Source: Neoluteolibacter marinus (GTDB taxonomy: Bacteria; Verrucomicrobiota; Verrucomicrobiia; Verrucomicrobiales; Akkermansiaceae). Taken from it: a stretch of DNA of 64,000 nucleotides. This document shows positions 59,868 to 64,000 of this stretch, one piece after another. The notes under the pieces were generated by a model that saw only the letters and a list, made by a program, of their open reading frames with translations, was not told where the DNA came from and ran no database searches. The DNA is taken from NCBI RefSeq assembly GCF_014904755.1, contig NZ_JACZFQ010000040.1:1-64000 (forward strand), in the 5' to 3' direction. The position numbers and the translations under genes were made by a program. The stretch's first letter is position 1, and every line of letters begins with the position of its first letter.

Positions 59868-59894
59868 GTAGCGCAACTTGCAAAGTTGCGCTAC
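59868..59894. repeat. Perfect 12-bp hairpin between tRNA-Val and the Hsp70 gene
   Basis: GTAGCGCAACTT, a 3-nt loop, and AAGTTGCGCTAC. It lies 9 bp past the tRNA end and overlaps the last bases of the Hsp70 gene (stop at 59891). It has no T-run on either side, so it is a poor Rho-independent terminator; it may be a tRNA 3'-processing or Hsp70 mRNA-end structure, or an interspersed repeat. Confidence 0.75.
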
Positions 59895-61681
59895 ATCCGC
59901 CGCTCCAGAGCCTGTTCCATGGCGCGTTCGACCAGCGCGGCGGCGAGCGCTTCGGTCGCCTTGTCGAGCCGCTGGACGGCGGCCTTGAGCGGGTTCGGCT
60001 GACCGTCGGCCAGGGCCTTGCGCACCTCTGCGGCGGCCGCTTCGATCTCGGCCCGTTCGTCGGCGGGCACCAGTTCCCCGGCGGTCGCCAGAGCCTGGTC
60101 CACGGCCGGCAGCAGCTCCTCGGCCTTCAAGCGCGCCTCGGTGAAAATCCGCTCGGCCATGTCGTCGAAGGCATGCTCGACCGACTCGCCGACCATCCGT
60201 TCGACCGCCTCGTCGTCGACGTCGATGGCGGCGCTGCGGATTTCGACGACCGTGTCGCGGCCGGTGGTGGTGTCGCGCGCAAGCACCTCGAGGATGCCGT
60301 TTTCATCGATGCGGAACTGCACCCCGACCCGGGCCTGGCCTTTCGGGGCGGGTTCAAAGGGGACGTCGAAGAGCCCGAGTTCCCAGTTGTCGCGGGCCAT
60401 CTCGCGCTCGCCTTGGAGCACCCGCAGCCGCATCGATGCCTGGCCGGCGGCGGCATTGGTGAACATCTCGCCGGCTTTGCAGGGGATGGTGGTGTTGCGC
60501 GGGATCAGCACGTTCATCAGGCCGCCGAAGGTCTCCACGCCGAGACTGAGCGGGGTGACGTCGAGCAGCACCATCTTGCGCAGCGTGCCGCCGAGCACGC
60601 CGGCCTGGATGGTGGCGCCGAGCGCGATCGCCTCGTCCGGGTGTTGGGAAAGGTCGGGCTCGCGACCGAAGAATTCCGCCACCGCCTGCCGCACCGCCGG
60701 AATCCGGGTGCTGCCACCGACCAGGATCACGGCGTCCAGCGCCGAGGTCTCGGTGCCGGCATCCGCCAGCGCCTGGCGGCAGCAGGTCAGGGTGCGGGCG
60801 ATCCACGGTTTCGCGAGCTTGCCGAGATCCGCGGCCGTCAGCGGGACCTCCAGGCTGTGGACTCCGTCGAAAAACGGCGCGCGGAAGGTCTCCTCCCCGC
60901 GATCCGACAAGGCGCACTTCACCCGCTCCGCCTCTTCGAGGAGCCGGACCTTGGCGCTGTCGTCGAGCGAGTCGAAGTCGATGCCGCCACGCTCCGCGCC
61001 GTGTCGCGCCAGCGCCAGGTCAAGGTCGTCGCCGCCGAGGCGGGTGTCGCCGCGGGTGGCCAGCACCTGGAACACGCCGTCCTGCATTTCCAGCACCGAG
61101 AGGTCGAAGGTACCGCCGCCGAGGTCGTAGACGGCGACCCGCGAGCGTTCCTCGAGTTTGTCCAAGCCATAGGCCAGCGCCGCCGCGGTCGGTTCGCTGA
61201 GGATGCGCACCACTTCGAGACCGGCGAGTTCGCCGGCCCGCTTGGTGGCGGCACGCTGGGCGTCGTTGAAGTAGGCCGGCACGGTGATCACCGCCTTGCT
61301 CGCCTCGCGCTCGAGCCGGCTTTCGGCGATGCGCTTCAGTTCCTTGAGAATCTCCGAGCTGACTTCCTCCGGGCTGCGGTCGAGCACCGTAATGCCGCCG
61401 TCGGGGGCGGGCTTCATCGGCACGCAGAACGACTCTTCGTCGCCGTAGCGGCGGCCGATCAGGCGCTTGACGCTGGTGATCACCCTCCCGGGATCCGCCG
61501 GGCGCCGGCGCAGGGCCTTGCGGCCGACCTCGACCTGGCCGGCATCGCCGTACCACACCGCGCTCGGCGTGATCCGCCGTCCGTCGGCGTCCGCCAACAG
61601 GATGGGGAAGCCGGATTCCACCGCGCCCACGGCGGAATTCGTCGTTCCCAGATCAATTCCCAGAATCAGCTCGCCCGTCAC
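59891..61681 (-). CDS. Hsp70-family chaperone (short DnaK/HscA-like)
   Basis: A 596-residue Hsp70. The nucleotide-binding domain has [12 protein letters not shown], the [21 protein letters not shown] strand, [30 protein letters not shown] and [10 protein letters not shown]. The substrate domain starts with [16 protein letters not shown]. It is shorter than DnaK (about 640) and ends in a basic/Ala-rich helical tail ([15 protein letters not shown]) instead of the usual acidic flexible end, closer to HscA-type length. Neither dnaJ nor grpE nor iron-sulfur genes are adjacent, so it is probably a specialised paralogue. ATG at 61681. Confidence 0.92.
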   Translation of the reverse strand: MTGELILGIDLGTTNSAVGAVESGFPILLADADGRRITPSAVWYGDAGQVEVGRKALRRRPADPGRVITSVKRLIGRRYGDEESFCVPMKPAPDGGITVLDRSPEEVSSEILKELKRIAESRLEREASKAVITVPAYFNDAQRAATKRAGELAGLEVVRILSEPTAAALAYGLDKLEERSRVAVYDLGGGTFDLSVLEMQDGVFQVLATRGDTRLGGDDLDLALARHGAERGGIDFDSLDDSAKVRLLEEAERVKCALSDRGEETFRAPFFDGVHSLEVPLTAADLGKLAKPWIARTLTCCRQALADAGTETSALDAVILVGGSTRIPAVRQAVAEFFGREPDLSQHPDEAIALGATIQAGVLGGTLRKMVLLDVTPLSLGVETFGGLMNVLIPRNTTIPCKAGEMFTNAAAGQASMRLRVLQGEREMARDNWELGLFDVPFEPAPKGQARVGVQFRIDENGILEVLARDTTTGRDTVVEIRSAAIDVDDEAVERMVGESVEHAFDDMAERIFTEARLKAEELLPAVDQALATAGELVPADERAEIEAAAAEVRKALADGQPNPLKAAVQRLDKATEALAAALVERAMEQALERRM

Positions 61682-61774
61682 GCGGCGAGCCTCGCCCGGT
61701 GTCCCGGCGCGGTCAATTCCGGGACGGAGGATCCTTGCGCGGGACCCACCGTCCCGATGGCGGGTCGCGGAGTC

Positions 61775-62065
61775 CTAGCGGCCGCCCTTCCGGTAGCCGG
61801 CGTAGTAGCCGCGTGTGAAGTGGTTCTTGGTCTGGGAGTTGTAGTAGTTGTTGTAGAGCAGCGGGTTCGAGGGCTTGCCCAGGTTGGCGTCGCGGCGGCC
61901 GAAGCCGAAGCCTTGGTTGAAGGCCTTGTCCTGCTGCTCGGCGAGGTTGTTGCCGCCCGGAACCGGGCCGGGCATCGGCGGACCGGGGACACCACCCATC
62001 GGCATGTCGCCGCAGGACGAAAGCATCAGGCAGAAGGCGAAGGCGGGGAAGGGAATGAATTTCAT
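61775..62065 (-). CDS. Small lipoprotein, Pro/Gly/Asn-rich
   Basis: A 96-residue protein with a lipobox leader (MLSSC, Cys18), a Pro/Gly/Met-rich region (about 20-37), and a C-terminal segment with two related Gly/Asn/Tyr/Arg stretches ([28 protein letters not shown]). No family recognised. It lies 93 bp upstream of the Hsp70 gene on the same strand. Confidence 0.75.
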   Translation of the reverse strand: MKFIPFPAFAFCLMLSSCGDMPMGGVPGPPMPGPVPGGNNLAEQQDKAFNQGFGFGRRDANLGKPSNPLLYNNYYNSQTKNHFTRGYYAGYRKGGR

Positions 62066-62171
62066 AGCAATACCAGACTCAACGGTCCGCCCGCCCGCTC
62101 AAGGAGATTCTGGTCAAAACGGACGGAAGGCAGTCTTGCCGCGCGGCACCGGAACTGCTGATGCTAGGCAG

Positions 62172-62501
62172 ATGGGGAAGTTGTCCACGCATGTGCTCGA
62201 TACCGCCCACGGGAAGCCGGCCGCGGGGATGCGGGTCGAGCTCTTGAAGGAAGGGGTGGCGGTGGGAAGCATCGTCACCAATGCCGACGGTCGTGCCGAG
62301 GGGCCCTTGCTTGAAGGCGAAGCGGTGGTCGGGGGCTGCTACGAGCTGCGCTTCCATGTCGCCGACTACTTCCGGACGCTCGATGTCGCCTGTCCCTTCC
62401 TCGACGTGGTGCCGGTTTGTTTCCGCATGGAAGCCGGCGGCTCCTACCACGTGCCGCTGGTCTGCTCGCCGTGGGCGTATTCCACCTATCGCGGGAGCTG
62501 A
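62172..62501 (+). CDS. uraH: 5-hydroxyisourate hydrolase (transthyretin-like)
   Basis: A 109-residue enzyme that hydrolyses 5-hydroxyisourate in urate breakdown. Signatures: [21 protein letters not shown] at the N-terminus (active-site His), a RFHVADYFR region, and the family-defining C-terminal YRGS. The stop overlaps the allC start by one base (TGATG), so it opens the purine-catabolism operon. Confidence 0.95.
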   Translation: MGKLSTHVLDTAHGKPAAGMRVELLKEGVAVGSIVTNADGRAEGPLLEGEAVVGGCYELRFHVADYFRTLDVACPFLDVVPVCFRMEAGGSYHVPLVCSPWAYSTYRGS

Positions 62502-63721
62502 TGGACGCGATCACCCAGGCCGCCGGGCAACTTGCGGAACGGATCGAGGCGCTCGGGCAGGTCACCGACACGCCGGGGGCGTTGACGCGGACCTTCCTGT
62601 CGCCGGCCAACCTGGCGGCGGCGGCGATGGTGTCGCGGTGGATGGAGGAGCTGGGGATGACGGTGGAGCATGATGCCGGCGGGACCATCCGCGGCATCCT
62701 CGCGGGGACCGCCGGTGATTTGCCGCCGCTGCTGCTGGGCTCCCATCTCGACACGGTGATTGACGCCGGGAAATACGACGGGGCGCTGGGGGTGCTCACG
62801 GCGCTGGCGGCGCTGCAGGTGACGGGGCCCCTGCCGTTTCCGGTTCACGTGCTGGGCTTTTCGGACGAGGAGGGGGTCCGTTTCCATGCCACCTATCTGG
62901 GCAGCCGTGCCTGTGTCGGGCAATTGGGGACCGAGGCGATGGAGATCCGCGACTTCGCCGGGGTTTCGCTGGCGGAGGCGCTCGGGAAGGAAGGTTGGAA
63001 CGAGGGGGCGACCCGGTTTTCGTACGAGGACTCCGCCTGCCTGGCTTACGTCGAACTCCACATCGAGCAGGGGCGGGTCCTGGAGGAACTGGGCGAAGCG
63101 GTCTGCGGGGTGTCGGCGATTTGCGGTCAGAGCCGGCTGGCGGTGGGACTGATCGGCCAGGCGGATCATGCCGGGACGACGCCGATGGAGATCCGCCGCG
63201 ACGCCCTTGCCGGGGCCGCGGCGTGCATCCTTGCCGCCGAGCGCTGCGGCCGCAGCGATCCCCTGCTGGTCGCGACGGTGGGCAAGCTGGACCTCCGCCC
63301 GGGCGCGTCGAATGCGATTCCGGGCGAGGTCAAGTTCACCCTCGATTTCCGCCATCCCGACGATGCCTGCCGCGAGCGTCTGTTAGGCGAGCTGCTGGCG
63401 GAGTTCGAGGCGATCGCCGCGGACCGCGGATTGAAGCTGGCCTGGGACCTGGTGCAGGCCAATCCGGCGGTGCCCTGCGACCCGGGTCTGACGGAGCGGC
63501 TGCTGGATGCCATTGAATTGGTCACCGGCGGGCGGCGGCTGCTGCCGAGCGGCGCGGGGCACGACGCGGTGATGATGGCGACGGCGATGCCGGTCGCGAT
63601 GGTTTTCGTCCGCTGCCGCGACGGGCTCAGCCACCATCCGGACGAATATGCCTCCCCGGACGACATGGCCGCGGGCTTGCGGGTGCTGGTGGGATTCCTG
63701 CAGGACATTTCCAAATCATGA
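62501..63721 (+). CDS. allC: Allantoate amidohydrolase (M20 family)
   Basis: A 406-residue M20-type metallopeptidase-fold enzyme that removes ammonia and CO2 from allantoate. The metal-binding and dimer motifs are present: LLLGSHLDTVIDAGKYDGALGVL, LGFSDEEGVRFHATYLGSRAC, YVELHIEQGRVLEE, QADHAGTTPMEIRRDAL and SGAGHDAVMMA. It overlaps uraH (TGATG) and the next gene (ATGA). Other M20 hydrolases (ureidoglycolate or N-carbamoyl-amino-acid hydrolases) look similar; the neighbours favour allantoate. Confidence 0.9.
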   Translation: MDAITQAAGQLAERIEALGQVTDTPGALTRTFLSPANLAAAAMVSRWMEELGMTVEHDAGGTIRGILAGTAGDLPPLLLGSHLDTVIDAGKYDGALGVLTALAALQVTGPLPFPVHVLGFSDEEGVRFHATYLGSRACVGQLGTEAMEIRDFAGVSLAEALGKEGWNEGATRFSYEDSACLAYVELHIEQGRVLEELGEAVCGVSAICGQSRLAVGLIGQADHAGTTPMEIRRDALAGAAACILAAERCGRSDPLLVATVGKLDLRPGASNAIPGEVKFTLDFRHPDDACRERLLGELLAEFEAIAADRGLKLAWDLVQANPAVPCDPGLTERLLDAIELVTGGRRLLPSGAGHDAVMMATAMPVAMVFVRCRDGLSHHPDEYASPDDMAAGLRVLVGFLQDISKS

Positions 63722-64000
63722 GTGACTTCGACACGATCATCCGGGGGGCGACGGTGGTGGCCGCAGGGGAAGCGACGATCGCTGACGTCGGCATCTCGGG
63801 CGAATCCTTCGCCGCCATCGGCCCGGATCTCGCGGGGAGCACGGAGGTCGAGATCGATGCCAGCGGCAAGGTGCTCTTTCCCGGGCTGGTCGATGCCCAC
63901 GTGCATTTCAATGAACCGGGGCGCAGCGAGTGGGAGGGATTTGCCACCGGTTCGGCCGCGTTGGCGGCGGGCGGCGGGACCTGCTTCATCGACATGCCCC
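63718..64000 (+). CDS. allB: Allantoinase (3' end beyond window)
   Basis: The first 94 codons of an amidohydrolase. After an N-terminal strand (MSDFDTIIRGATVV), the zinc motif FPGLVDAHVHFNEPGR and WEGFATGSAALAAGGGTCFIDMP are visible; DAHVHFNEPG is characteristic of allantoinases and dihydroorotases. The ATG overlaps the allC stop by 4 bp. Placement after uraH and allC identifies it as allantoinase, which converts allantoin to allantoate. The gene is cut by the window edge. Confidence 0.9.
   Translation, partial: MSDFDTIIRGATVVAAGEATIADVGISGESFAAIGPDLAGSTEVEIDASGKVLFPGLVDAHVHFNEPGRSEWEGFATGSAALAAGGGTCFIDMP

Overview
The window is GC-rich and almost certainly chromosomal DNA of a Verrucomicrobiota bacterium, most likely of the Luteolibacter/Haloferula/Verrucomicrobium type. 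The reasons are the combination of PEP-CTERM proteins with an exosortase, autotransporter-type repeat proteins ending in PEP plus RRRR tails, a paired DUF1549/DUF1553 cytochrome and DUF1501 protein, lamin-tail/CotH giant secreted proteins, and weak or absent Shine-Dalgarno sequences. The assignment to phylum is inference from gene content; no rRNA is present.

Region 1 (1-18.6 kb) is a PEP-CTERM/exopolysaccharide locus. Five PEP-CTERM proteins (2257-2979, 3614-4441, 8653-9855, 10369-11583, 11671-12981) sit with an O-antigen-ligase-like polymerase (4836-7010), a GT4 glycosyltransferase (7262-8656), and a minus-strand operon reading from 18613 down to 13218: phosphoglycosyl transferase fused to a Rossmann domain, exosortase with all three catalytic residues, EpsI-like partner, and a membrane-anchored helical-repeat protein paralogous to the one at 215-2062. 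A 44-residue secreted peptide gene (4504-4638) is easily missed.

Region 2 (19.4-29 kb): a calcium-binding-repeat secreted protein; a DUF1549/DUF1553-DUF1501 pair divergent from an AraC regulator, with a four-helix-bundle gene inside a 482-bp cassette bounded by 34-bp inverted repeats wedged exactly between the two operon genes; and a secreted coiled-coil protein.

Region 3 (29.5-36.9 kb): trmD, then a four-gene minus-strand module (large exported protein, CreD-like membrane protein, SPFH-HTH protein, zinc-ribbon membrane protein) that resembles the Bacillus YdjGHI envelope-stress module without PspA; and an EF-hand lipoprotein.

Region 4 (37-46 kb): an IspH-like protein lacking all Fe-S cysteines, preceded by two identical-half-site palindromes; a trypsin-like lipoprotein; a tightly overlapped RimB-like protease / RimK-TrkA_C ligase / AstE-like deacylase operon; ileS and lspA; a TPM-domain protein.

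Region 5 (46-64 kb): DUF2062, uppP, M23 peptidase, thermonuclease-like protein, a 1917-residue CotH/lamin-tail protein, SMUG1-type glycosylase, WG-repeat protein, tRNA-Val, an Hsp70, and at the right edge a purine-catabolic operon uraH-allC-allB (last gene cut by the window end).

Two repeat systems overlie this. One is a family of ~170-200 bp elements with imperfect inverted ends (about 45 bp) but array-specific cores, in four short tandem arrays at 19, 27.5, 29.3 and 35.9 kb. The other is a set of different heptanucleotide tandem repeats (at 1-91, four sites inside the glycosyltransferase gene, and in the ends of the four-helix-bundle cassette). These two systems and the cassette are the least explained content of the window.
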